From contig CAZHNG010000021.1 in assembly GCA_964533785.1 (NCBI GenBank), positions 1-34,727 on the forward strand: a DNA stretch of 34,727 bases. The letters run 5' to 3'. The position numbers and the translations under genes were made by a program. This document shows positions 8,018 to 15,668 of this stretch, in pieces; within the stretch, counting starts at the first letter, position 1, and every line of letters starts with the position of its first letter. This stretch comes from JANQRV01 sp964533785. Its GTDB lineage: Bacteria; Bacteroidota; Bacteroidia; Chitinophagales; Saprospiraceae. The notes below the pieces were generated by a model. That model saw only the letters and a list, made by a program, of their open reading frames with translations. It did no database searches and had not been told where the DNA came from.

Positions 8018-8560
8018 GTGGATAAAGCGCTGCAAACAATGATCGATAATATGCCTGCAAAAACGGGTAAATCCCTGGAAGAGTGGCTGGACGTTTTGAA
8101 AACACAATCGTTTTCCAAACATTCAGAAGCCGTAAAGTTTTTAAAATCGGAGCACAGCGTCAGCCATGGTTTTGCGAATACCATTGTCCATCTTTCCAAG
8201 GATAAAGGGGAAAAACCCAGCGATCTTGTTGCTCAGCAATACGAGAAAAAACAGCAATTGAAACCCATTTACGACCACCTGCAATCCATAATTCAATCCT
8301 TTGGTAAGGATATCGAATTTGCACCCAAAAAGGCGTACGTTAGCGTACGGCGCAAAAAGCAGTTTGCAATTATTCAGCCGTCAACTAAAACGCGGGTAGA
8401 TCTTGGACTTAATATCAAAGACAAAGAACCTGAGGGTAACTTGGAGGCTTCAGGGAGTTTTAATGCCATGTGTTCGCACCGGATTCGATTGAGTAGGGTG
8501 GAGGATATTACGGATGAGGTGGAAGCGTGGTTGAAGGAGGCATATGAAGCGGCGGGTTAG
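8018..8560 (+). CDS. DUF4287 + DUF5655 protein
   Basis: A 180-residue cytosolic protein. The N-terminal half (MDKALQTMIDNMPAKTGKSL, then SKHSEAVKFLKSEHSVSHGF) is the DUF4287 domain, and the C-terminal half (FAPKKAYVSVRRKKQFAIIQ, then TRVDLGLNIK) is the DUF5655 domain. This pairing is common in Bacteroidota and actinomycetes; no biochemical function is established that I know. DUF5655 resembles nucleic-acid or nuclease-linked domains in other contexts, but nothing here proves it. The start is a GTG at 8018, chosen because family members begin MDKAL; the next ATG would remove seven conserved residues. Confidence 0.85.
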   Translation: MDKALQTMIDNMPAKTGKSLEEWLDVLKTQSFSKHSEAVKFLKSEHSVSHGFANTIVHLSKDKGEKPSDLVAQQYEKKQQLKPIYDHLQSIIQSFGKDIEFAPKKAYVSVRRKKQFAIIQPSTKTRVDLGLNIKDKEPEGNLEASGSFNAMCSHRIRLSRVEDITDEVEAWLKEAYEAAG

Positions 8561-8724
8561 AAAGCTTCGAGGAATATGGTTACCTCATTGTTTAATGAAT
8601 TTTGAATTTTTGAACGGGATGGTAGGACTTCTTTTGAGGTGGAAGTGGGGTTGGGTTTTAGGTTATGGGGAAAGGGCCAAAAAATCGAACTTCATAGATT
8701 TACAAATTTTTTAGATCCTAGTTA

Positions 8725-9042
8725 TCACTCAGAAGCTGAAACCAATAAAATGGCGCCATCTATTGGAGCGGCCCCAAAAATCAATCCACTTAGATAAGAA
8801 ACTGGATGGCTTCGAAAGCTTACCGGCGAATAATTTCGTCTTTCAGTTTCATACTCAAACTTTGTTGAAGGATCGGAGGAACCACACTCCCTTAAACTTG
8901 GATGGATAGACTTAGCTTTATATGGTTCTTTTAACTTAGGCCAAAAATACTTGGCAATGGCGTATCTAAGTGTTCTTTTTCCACTACATTCATCACCGAT
9001 CATGCTAATATTCACTGTTGGTTTTTTATCTAGGGAATTCAT
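8725..9042 (-). CDS. Degenerate EF-Tu G-domain mini-protein
   Basis: The 105-residue product aligns end to end with the first ~100 residues of EF-Tu. KPTVNISMIGDECSGKRTL matches KPHVNIGTIGHVDHGKTTL, FEYETERRNY matches the EF-Tu strand VEYxTxxRHY, and GAAPIDGAILLVSASE matches GAAQMDGAILVVAATD. The GTPase motifs are lost: the P-loop Ser/Thr is Arg23, the switch I RGITI stretch is absent, and the DCPGH box reads SFRSH. The frame stops right after the strand that ends VVAATD, before the NKxD motif and domains 2 and 3. It starts at a good ATG with no internal stop. Either it is a fossil EF-Tu copy or a repurposed non-GTPase fragment. It is the only minus-strand gene in the first 15 kb. Confidence 0.6.
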   Translation of the reverse strand: MNSLDKKPTVNISMIGDECSGKRTLRYAIAKYFWPKLKEPYKAKSIHPSLRECGSSDPSTKFEYETERRNYSPVSFRSHPVSYLSGLIFGAAPIDGAILLVSASE

Positions 9043-9372
9043 TTTCGCAATGATTTTGAATTTTACTAGTTGTGCGATTTAACATTGGAAAACTACTCGC
9101 ACCTCAGTTTAGAAAATTGTGAAACATGTGAATCACAAAAATAGTAGTACTTTAAAAGTGTTAAATATAAAATAACCAGTTATTCAAAAAACTGCTGTAG
9201 TAGCTTGATTGCAAGTAAAAAAAATGATTCTTCTTTACTTCCATTGGTATTTACAACTTATTTGTAAACCGTTTAACAGGGTATCAAAATGTTTCCAGCT
9301 ACTTCAGTTTAGTTTATAACCAGCTATACAAAGTTGAATAGCCAAAAACAAGTAAACAATAAACGACAGCCC
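9043..9372. other. AT-rich intergenic region without recognised feature
   Basis: The region separates the divergent EF-Tu-like gene and the hybrid kinase gene and should hold both promoters. It is AT-rich. I do not see a clear TTTG...TAnnTTTG promoter pair, palindrome or small gene in it. Confidence 0.5.
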
Positions 9373-11541
9373 ATGCATCAAGATATTAGAATTGCACAAT
9401 TGGAGCGCGCTTTAATGATAGAAGCTTCATTAGAAAGGGTTCGTTCAGCATCAATGTCCATGCGAAAAAGCGAAGGCCTAATCAAAGTAGCAACCATCAT
9501 GTACGAGGAATTCAAAAAGCTGGGAATGACTCAGTCAGCCTCTGCCAGGTTTGGACTCATTGACGAAGAAACGAAATTGCAATACATGTGGGGTGCCCAA
9601 ACCGACAATGGTTTACTGCATTATTTTACCCTACCTTTATTGGGTGATCAAGTACTTCAGGACAGATATGACGCGTGGAAAAGCAAAAAACCGCTATTTA
9701 GACAAAAGTTGAGTGCACAGGAATTGAAGAAACATTTGGAGGTTGCCATGCCAATAGCTCAAACCACAGAGGAAGAAGAACGATCTAAAACCGCAATGCC
9801 GGATCCTACCTATTTCTTTTTTGGAAATTTCAAACAAGGATATTTGCAAATCATTTCTGCCGAAGCACTCAGCGAAGAACATCAAGCCTTATTGCCTCGA
9901 TTTGCAAAAGTTTTTGAACAAACCTATACACGTTTTGTAGATCTGCAAAAAGCAGAAGACCAAGCCTTGCGCTTACAAGAAATTGATAATGCAAAAACAA
10001 ACTTTTATACCAATATTACACATGAGTTTAGAACTCTTTTGACCATCATTCTTGGAATGGCCGATCAATTGAAAACCCAAGTTTACGAGAGTGGAAAGGT
10101 TGGCTTGGAAATGATCGATCGCAATGGGCGACAACTACTCCGTCTAGTAAATCAAATGTTGGATCTGCATAAATTGGAATCTAAATCCATGTCAATTAAT
10201 ATGATCCAGGGAGATATATTGACTTATCTGAAATATCTCGTCGAATCTTTTCATTCTTATGCCGCCACAAAAAATATTCGTGTTCAGTTTTTGACAGATT
10301 TGGAAGAATTACAAGTGGATTATGATCCGGAAAAAATTCAACACATTGTTTCCAATCTATTATCGAATGCGATAAAATTTTCCCCAAAAGGAGGAGAAGT
10401 ATCCCTAGAAATAAGCCAGCAAGCCAAGCACTTTCACTTAAGTGTTAAAGATTCGGGTATCGGGATTAGCGAAGATAAAATGGACCGAATTTTCGATCGC
10501 TTTTATCAAGTCGAAGGCTCGAATACCCGTCACGCGGAAGGAACTGGAGTTGGACTGGCTTTGACAAGAGAATTGGTGCATTTGTTAAAGGGTAAAATCA
10601 CCGTAAAAAGTCAATTAGGAAAAGGATCAGAATTTATTGTTCGTTTACCTATTACACGACAATCCAAATTTAGTCAAGAAAAACCAAGCGTGGCTGTTAT
10701 CGCTCCAAAATCGACTGACAAACCAACCGTTGATAATACCAATCCACAACCGGGAAGTCAAAAAAAGTATCTGTTGATTATTGAAGATAATGTAGATGTA
10801 GTACACTACTTAAAATCCTGTTTGAAAAATAGCTATCTACTTGATGTGGCTTATGACGGCCAAGAAGGGATCGATAAAGCAAAAGCAACAATTCCTGATT
10901 TGATTATTAGTGACATTATGATGCCTTTGGTGGATGGATTTGAGGTCTGCAATAGCCTAAAAAATGACATCCGCACTAGCCATATTCCGATACTATTACT
11001 CACTGCTAAAGTGGACTTGAATTCCCGTTTACAGGGAATTGATCAAGGAGCTGATGCCTACTTAGCCAAACCCTTTATTGTTGATGAACTACTTGCAAAT
11101 TTGAACGCCCTATGGAAACAAAGAAATCGATTGCAGGAACACTATCTACAACTGTATAACACCACTAGTAATTCCAAAATGCTGAATCCGGCAATTAAGG
11201 GAAAAAAAGAAAGCGAATTCATCGAAAAAGTAAAAGAAAAGATTCACACCAACCTAGCTAATCCAAATTTTGGTGTTGAACAATTGAGTCGTTACTTGTC
11301 TATCAGCAGCACTCAAATGTACCGAAAACTGAAAGCTCAAACAGGGTGCTCTGCACAAGAACTTATCCGCTCAATTCGTCTGCATCATGCGCAAATTCTA
11401 CTCAAATCCTCACAAAATTCAATTGCAGAAATAGCTTATTCTACCGGTTTTAGTGAACCTGATTATTTCTCTAAAGTATTTAAAAAAGAATTTGGAATGC
11501 GTCCGTCTGCTTATAGAAAACTACCAAATTTTTCCAAGTAA
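9373..11541 (+). CDS. Soluble hybrid two-component regulator (HK-REC-AraC)
   Basis: One polypeptide of about 722 residues carries a whole signalling chain. The N-terminal ~200 residues have the LERVRSASMSMRKSEGL sensor-lead motif and a GAF-like domain. HisKA has its H-box His at about residue 217, HATPase_c has NLLSNAIKFSPKGG, DSGIGIS and GTGVGLAL, REC has its phospho-Asp at about 514 (ISDIMMP), and an AraC-type double HTH (about 620-715) ends the protein. No membrane segment or periplasmic propeller is visible, unlike classic Bacteroides HTCS proteins, so the signal is cytosolic. The H-box reads HEFRTLLT where most kinases have HEFRTPLT. An in-frame TTG at 9334 is possible; I prefer the ATG at 9373. 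Targets are unknown; the following DUF1566 lipoprotein gene could be one. A hairpin terminator follows. Confidence 0.92.
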   Translation: MHQDIRIAQLERALMIEASLERVRSASMSMRKSEGLIKVATIMYEEFKKLGMTQSASARFGLIDEETKLQYMWGAQTDNGLLHYFTLPLLGDQVLQDRYDAWKSKKPLFRQKLSAQELKKHLEVAMPIAQTTEEEERSKTAMPDPTYFFFGNFKQGYLQIISAEALSEEHQALLPRFAKVFEQTYTRFVDLQKAEDQALRLQEIDNAKTNFYTNITHEFRTLLTIILGMADQLKTQVYESGKVGLEMIDRNGRQLLRLVNQMLDLHKLESKSMSINMIQGDILTYLKYLVESFHSYAATKNIRVQFLTDLEELQVDYDPEKIQHIVSNLLSNAIKFSPKGGEVSLEISQQAKHFHLSVKDSGIGISEDKMDRIFDRFYQVEGSNTRHAEGTGVGLALTRELVHLLKGKITVKSQLGKGSEFIVRLPITRQSKFSQEKPSVAVIAPKSTDKPTVDNTNPQPGSQKKYLLIIEDNVDVVHYLKSCLKNSYLLDVAYDGQEGIDKAKATIPDLIISDIMMPLVDGFEVCNSLKNDIRTSHIPILLLTAKVDLNSRLQGIDQGADAYLAKPFIVDELLANLNALWKQRNRLQEHYLQLYNTTSNSKMLNPAIKGKKESEFIEKVKEKIHTNLANPNFGVEQLSRYLSISSTQMYRKLKAQTGCSAQELIRSIRLHHAQILLKSSQNSIAEIAYSTGFSEPDYFSKVFKKEFGMRPSAYRKLPNFSK

Positions 11542-11544
11542 GTA

Positions 11545-11570
11545 ATCCATTAACTCAATGGATGATTTTT
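11545..11570 (+). terminator. Rho-independent terminator after hybrid kinase gene
   Basis: ATCCATT (11545-11551) and AATGGAT (11557-11563) form a 7-bp stem with a 5-base loop, followed by GATTTTT. It lies 4 bases after the kinase stop codon. Confidence 0.6.
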
Positions 11571-11689
11571 ACTGGTAATTGCAAGATTTTTCCGGTTGCC
11601 CGTCCCTACCTACCACTAATTTTGCTGTATGAGTCTTGGGCCAGGCCATATCAGTACACTTTACAATATCAATAACTAAATTCGAAAAA

Positions 11690-12162
11690 ATGAATAAGCT
11701 AAATCTGTTCACAATTCTGAGCTTGTTGATACTCTGCATCTCCTGTAATAAAGATGAAACTGTAGGTCCCTTGTCAATTCAGGATCGCCTAACTATGGAG
11801 CGTCCGATAGATATTTATAACAGTGGGGTACCATTGAAAGACCTTTATGGCAAATTATACGAAGGGGGCTTGATTTTTCACCTTAATACCACAGATGGTA
11901 CAGGCTTCGTAGCTGCACCTTCTGACCAAGGAGCAAAAAACAATCTATGGGGTTGCCAATCAACTGATCTTCAGGGTTTAAGTAATGTAACCGATCCGCC
12001 GACGAATTCTGAGACAGAAGAAACAGCAATGGTAGGAGCCGGAAAAGCCAATACCAATCGCATTGTGTCCGAATGTTCAGAAGATGGAATTGCAGCCAAA
12101 TTATGTGCAGATCTTAACTTAGGGGGGCACGAAGATTGGTTTTTGCCTTCGAGAGGAGAACT
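11690..12162 (+). pseudogene. 3'-truncated DUF1566-type lipoprotein gene
   Basis: MNKLNLFTILSLLILCISC is a lipoprotein signal. The body has the DUF1566/Lcl-type core: GGLIFHLNTTDGTGFVAAPS, WGCQSTDLQG, GAGKANTNRIVSECSEDGIA and GGHEDWFLPSRGELK. Family members continue past WFLPSxxEL with a Tyr-Trp-Ser-Ser segment; here similarity stops at about 12160 and the frame ends 12 codons later in DinB-like sequence read in another frame. The upstream TTG at 11636 adds a non-signal leader and is rejected. This is a chimeric junction, not a normal end. The 5' part is in good condition, so the loss looks recent. Confidence 0.7.
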
Positions 12163-12642
12163 AAAGCAACCCTTGATATGCTTGAAAAAGCGATAGAATT
12201 GTGTACGGACGAACTATTGAAAGACAATCAAAAGCTCTTCTACATCATTTTTCATACCTTGATTTTTCTGGATTATTATTTGACGATTCCGCCGAAAGAT
12301 TTTGTACCCTATTTACCTTTTTCGGAAGTTCCAAAGGATGAAATACCTGAAGCGGCCATTGACGATTTAATACCCGACAGGTTTTTTACAAAGCGGGAAT
12401 TAATGGGCTACTTACAATCAAGTCGGGAAAAATGTAAAAACCTAATTTCGAGATTGGAAGCTGAACAGAGTTTGCGATTTACGGAAGAATTGGAAACAGG
12501 TGCTATGGATTATTCTTTAGTAGAAATACTACTCTATAACATGAGACATGTACAACACCATACCGCCCAAATAAATTTGCTGCTGAGAAAAGAAATAAAC
12601 AACACCTCAGGATGGGTTGGCAGAACCGCTGAAAATTTGTAA
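12163..12642 (+). pseudogene. 5'-truncated DinB-like gene
   Basis: From ATLDMLEKAIELCTDELL onward the frame matches DinB/YfiT-type four-helix proteins of Bacteroidota: FYIIFHTLIFLDYYL supplies the first metal-ligand His helix, and VEILLYNMRHVQHHTAQINL supplies the last helix with the HxxxH-type site. The C-terminus GWVGRT looks natural. Roughly the first 20-25 residues are missing and are replaced by the tail of the DUF1566 gene in a different frame. The first in-frame ATG is at 12178, inside helix 1, so a shortened protein could still be made. Most likely a deletion remnant. Confidence 0.65.
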
Positions 12643-12649
12643 ATTCTAT

Positions 12650-12982
12650 CATGGAAAGATAAAAACAATTGAGGCCAATATTAAAACTTACATTTGTGAA
12701 GCCATTGAAGTAGAAAAAGCAGGTTTGAAAGTCCATTTCAAAAATAATCCTGAACCCATCCCCGAAGAATTGGAAAAAAAGTTTGAGGAAGACCCGGTCC
12801 TGAAAACGTCCTTTGCAGCATTGACACCAGGTCGACAGCGTGGGTATATTCTCTATTTTTCACAACCCAAACAATCGAAAACCCGGACGGCCAGAATTGA
12901 AAAGTTTACACCAAAGATCCTGAATGGCGAGGGCTTACACGATAAGTACAAGTCTGATAAAGAACTGGGCAAAACAACATAG
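12650..12982 (+). pseudogene. 5'-truncated YdeI/OmpD-associated family gene
   Basis: The frame from KIKTIEANIKTYICEAIEVE, then KAGLKVHFKNN, through ALTPGRQRGYILYFSQPKQS to KILNGEGLHDKY is the C-terminal half of YdeI-type proteins (full length near 190-200 residues, with an N-terminal DUF1801 domain). The DUF1801 half is absent. There is no ATG; the only upstream in-frame start is a TTG inside the DinB-like gene. It abuts the DinB-like stop by 8 bases, which again suggests a deletion junction. Confidence 0.6.
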
Positions 12983-13370
12983 CTTCAAAACAACTCAGTC
13001 ACAATCGTGAACATTCCCATTCAGCACACCGCTAATCCCGCGAAACAATCGATTGTCTAAAAAAATCTGAAAAAAAATGCCCGACCTGGAACTATTCCCC
13101 ATTAAATTTGCATTTATACCCTTGTAACGCACAATAGAATAAAACAATAACGATGATTTTCCTTCAATTGAATACAGATATAACTCCCATTGTCTATTCA
13201 GTAGGCAATAGTTGGTTATCGGAATGGCAACCGGCCTTGAGTGCTTGTTATCATACGGATAGCCCCCAAAATGCCGATACTCTTCTAACAGCTTTCCGCA
13301 AAGGCGTTTGCAGCTGTTAGTGAGCGGCTGCAAATTCTGCATGTTTTTGTAGTTGCTTTTTCGAAAAAAT

Positions 13371-13504
13371 TAAGGTGATACTAATGGATCGTGTTACTTC
13401 GTAGCTCAGCTGGTAGAGCATTTGATTTTGGTTCAAATGGTCGCAGGTTCAATTCCTGCCGAAACCGATAGGTTTCATACACATCCAAATTCCGTTCACC
13501 TTTT
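13371..13504 (+). ncRNA. Candidate Y RNA with permuted tRNA-Gln-like module
   Basis: The core is a near-perfect tRNA body: U8-A9, D arm GCTC/GAGC with GG in the loop (13404-13419), anticodon arm TTTGA/TCAAA with loop TTTTGGT (anticodon TTG, 13428-13430), a 5-base variable loop and T arm GCAGG-TTCAATT-CCTGC (13443-13459). The expected acceptor 5' strand is absent: TACTTCG faces CGAAACC with three mismatches. Instead GAAACC (13461-13466) pairs with GGTTTC (13471-13476) across a GATA loop, and G13401 can pair C13460, which rebuilds a closed 7-bp acceptor helix. The RNA ends form a separate stem: AAGGTGA/TCACCTT (13372-13378 with 13496-13502), an internal loop, then TGGAT-C-GTGT with ACACATCCA (13385-13394 with 13479-13487), with a bulged C13390. 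A T-run ends it. It lies 181 bases before a Ro60 gene. Bacterial YrlA-type Y RNAs are known Ro partners with tRNA-like modules; I did not find a canonical Y-RNA Ro-binding sequence. Confidence 0.72.
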
Positions 13505-13600
13505 AAGTTGGCAGTAGTAAGTTAAGAGTTACTTCGACTGAAAAATCGAATTGTAATTAGATGCAATTAAATACTCTTGGCGGTTTTCTCTGCCTATTTT

Positions 13601-13648
13601 TGCTAGATGCTAGATGCTAGATGCTAGATGCTAGATGCTAGATGCTAG
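13601..13648. repeat. Heptanucleotide microsatellite (TGCTAGA)
   Basis: Six exact copies of TGCTAGA and a seventh partial copy lie in tandem, ending 36 bases before the Ro60 start codon. Its reverse complement is TCTAGCA, one base from the TCTAGCG heptads at 27-42 and 15347-15377. Slippage could change the distance between promoter and gene. Confidence 0.9.
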
Positions 13649-13684
13649 CTTCTTTTTTTACAATCATTCAAAAAACCAAATGCA

Positions 13685-15139
13685 ATGGCACGTTTTAATG
13701 TCAAAAAAGCGAGGCAGACCATCTTCAATCGCGCGGGCGGACAAGCTTTTGAGCAAAGCGCTAAAATGAAGCTGGCCTCCTTGCTGATCACCTCATTTGC
13801 ACAGGATCAGTACTACCGTTCGGCCAAACAATCATTTGACGAACTGGAAACTTTATTGACCCAGGTAGATACTGAGTTTGCTGCCAAAGCCGCTGTTTAC
13901 GCCCGTCGGGAAATGGGGATGCGTTCTATCACCCACGTTCTGGCCGCTAAACTGGCTCCTTTTCTTACTGGTAAAGAATGGGCGAAGGCATTCTACAATG
14001 CGATCGTCAAGCGTCCGGATGATATGCTGGAGATTCTTGCTGTCTTCTTTGCTAAGGAAGGCAATAAGTTGCCGAATTCGATCAAGAAAGGATTCGCCCA
14101 GGCATTCGATCAGTTTGACGGCTACCAATTGGCGAAGTACAGAGGAGAGCAACGGGCGATCAAGCTGATCGATGTGGTCAACCTGGTGCACCCTGTTCCT
14201 ACTCAGCAGAATGCTAAGGCTTTGCAGGCATTGGTCAACGGAACCTTGAGGTCCGAAAATACCTGGGAAGCAAAGTTGACCCAAGCGGGGCAAAAGGCCG
14301 CTTCTGCCGAGGATAAAGCGGAACAGAAGGCCAAAGCCTGGGGTGACTTGCTGACTACTAACCGGCTTGGATATTTCGCTTTGCTGCGTAACCTGCGGAA
14401 TATCGCCGAGCAAGCACCGGAAATGATCCCACTGGCGTTGCAGCAATTAAAGGACCGTAAACGGATCAAGAGGTCTATGGTACTACCATTCCGCTTCTTG
14501 ACCGCCATGGACGAAATTAGAAAAGCTAAACTTAAAGCTAATCGCACCATACAACAGGCTTTAGTTGAGGCGTTTGAAATTTCGGTAGATAACGTTCCTC
14601 GGTTTGCAGGCAAAACCTTGGTCGTTTTGGATGACTCCGGGTCTATGACTTGGGAAGGCAACAGAAATAAGCCATCTCCCATCAGGATCGGTGCACTATT
14701 CGCTGCGATGTTGTTCAAGTCGAATGATGCGGATCTAATGCGTTTCTCGGATGATGCCTCTTACGTCAATCCTTACGCCGGAGATGCTGCTTTGAGTATC
14801 GCCGATGGATTGATCCAGCGGGCAAGGTCGGGTGGAACCAACTTCCACGCCATCTTCGCGAATGCCAAAAATGCCTACGACCGGATCATCATCCTGTCGG
14901 ATATGCAAGGATGGGTGGGATGGGATCACCCTGGAAAAGCCTTCAAACGGTACAAAAGAAGGTTCAATGCCGATCCTTTTGTGTACTCGTTTGATTTACA
15001 GGGCTACGGAAGTCTTCAATTCCCGGAGGACAACGTATTTGCCCTTACTGGATTTAGTGATAAGGTTTTCGATCTGATGAAATTGCTGGAAACGGACCGA
15101 CAAGCATTGATCACTAAGATCGAAGCAATAGATATATAA
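13685..15139 (+). CDS. rsr: Ro60/Rsr homologue (TROVE + vWA)
   Basis: A 484-residue TROVE-domain protein. The N-terminal ~300 residues are HEAT-like helices that form the RNA-binding ring (SLITSF-like start LASLLITSFAQDQYYRSAKQ; ARREMGMRSITHVLAAKLA; LAKYRGEQRAIKLIDVVNLV; FRFLTAMDEIRKAKLKANR). The C-terminal vWA domain has the MIDAS sequence D316-D-S-G-S320, then SGGTNF and IILSDMQGW. Ro proteins bind Y RNAs and misfolded RNAs; in Deinococcus, Rsr with Y RNA and PNPase degrades structured RNA. The candidate Y RNA lies just upstream in the same orientation, which fits this role. RtcB, often nearby in other bacteria, is not in the window. The start is an ATG; a strong terminator follows immediately. 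Confidence 0.95.
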   Translation: MARFNVKKARQTIFNRAGGQAFEQSAKMKLASLLITSFAQDQYYRSAKQSFDELETLLTQVDTEFAAKAAVYARREMGMRSITHVLAAKLAPFLTGKEWAKAFYNAIVKRPDDMLEILAVFFAKEGNKLPNSIKKGFAQAFDQFDGYQLAKYRGEQRAIKLIDVVNLVHPVPTQQNAKALQALVNGTLRSENTWEAKLTQAGQKAASAEDKAEQKAKAWGDLLTTNRLGYFALLRNLRNIAEQAPEMIPLALQQLKDRKRIKRSMVLPFRFLTAMDEIRKAKLKANRTIQQALVEAFEISVDNVPRFAGKTLVVLDDSGSMTWEGNRNKPSPIRIGALFAAMLFKSNDADLMRFSDDASYVNPYAGDAALSIADGLIQRARSGGTNFHAIFANAKNAYDRIIILSDMQGWVGWDHPGKAFKRYKRRFNADPFVYSFDLQGYGSLQFPEDNVFALTGFSDKVFDLMKLLETDRQALITKIEAIDI

Positions 15140-15180
15140 GTAAGGAGGCTACTTCAAAGTAGCCTCCTTACTTACTTTTA
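15139..15180 (+). terminator. Terminator after Ro60 gene
   Basis: AGTAAGGAGGCTACT (15139-15153) and AGTAGCCTCCTTACT (15158-15172) form a perfect 15-bp stem with a TCAA loop, followed by TACTTTTA. It overlaps the last base of the rsr stop codon. Confidence 0.8.
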
Positions 15181-15346
15181 AGCTATTTTCAGTCATCTCT
15201 ATTTCAATTCCTCTTGATTCTAAAAACATTGGAAATGATTCTCCGTTTATTGTGTATAATTAGCGATTTAGGTTGGAGGAAGCCTATCGTATTTCCTTCG
15301 CGATTTACAGTTAGTGTTGTTTCTAATACCAATATTTTGCTATAAC

Positions 15347-15377
15347 TCTAGCGTCCGGCGTCTCCAGTCTAGCGTCT
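15347..15377. repeat. Degenerate heptad repeat (TCTAGCG family)
   Basis: Four consecutive 7-base units in exact register: TCTAGCG, TCCGGCG, TCTCCAG, TCTAGCG, then TCTC. It ends 13 bases before the ATG of the zinc-ribbon protein. Confidence 0.6.
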
Positions 15378-15390
15378 CAAATAAAAAAAT

Positions 15391-15621
15391 ATGAGAATCG
15401 AATCCAATCAATGTCCAATATGTAGTCACCTCTACTCCGGCGAAGATCTATTAAAGAACAAATGTTCCAATTGTGGTGCCAAACTGGAAACGGAAGCAAC
15501 GATTATCGATAAGGCACTTCTCATCCTTTCCTGGGAATACGGTTCCAATAAATGGTGGTATATGAGTGTTTTTGTTCTAGTAGCGGCTGGATTTTTATCG
15601 AGGCTGGTGGGAGTGTGGTGA
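15391..15621 (+). CDS. Small zinc-ribbon membrane protein
   Basis: The 76-residue protein has a zinc ribbon (CPICSHLY...CSNCGAKL, two CxxC pairs) at residues 8-32 and one hydrophobic segment (WWYMSVFVLVAAGFLSRLVG) at the C-terminus. It is probably a tail-anchored membrane protein with the zinc ribbon in the cytosol. No family function is known to me. It is convergent with the RND gene (48 bases apart). Confidence 0.65.
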   Translation: MRIESNQCPICSHLYSGEDLLKNKCSNCGAKLETEATIIDKALLILSWEYGSNKWWYMSVFVLVAAGFLSRLVGVW

Positions 15622-15668
15622 TCAACATTTCAACAGGTTTTGGACTCGGCATAAAATGCTAAGAGACC

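Noticed and set aside
13153..13320. Plus-strand 55-codon ORF before the candidate Y RNA
   Set aside because: It starts at an ATG and is followed by a weak hairpin (TGCAGC/GCTGCA), but the product resembles nothing I know. Too weak to annotate.
12995..13342. 115-codon minus-strand ORF
   Set aside because: No recognisable protein, and no supporting context; it probably is open by chance.
13395..13467. Ordinary tRNA-Gln(TTG) gene
   Set aside because: The body is good, but the acceptor stem has three mismatches at its end, and the 3' strand pairs better with a following GGTTTC. Flanking complementary arms show it is part of a larger RNA.
13601..13648. CRISPR-like array
   Set aside because: Contiguous 7-base units without spacers; a microsatellite, with no cas genes in the window.
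13853..14446. 197-codon ORF antisense to the Ro60 gene
   Set aside because: The plus-strand frame is a clear TROVE protein; the antisense frame has no recognisable features.
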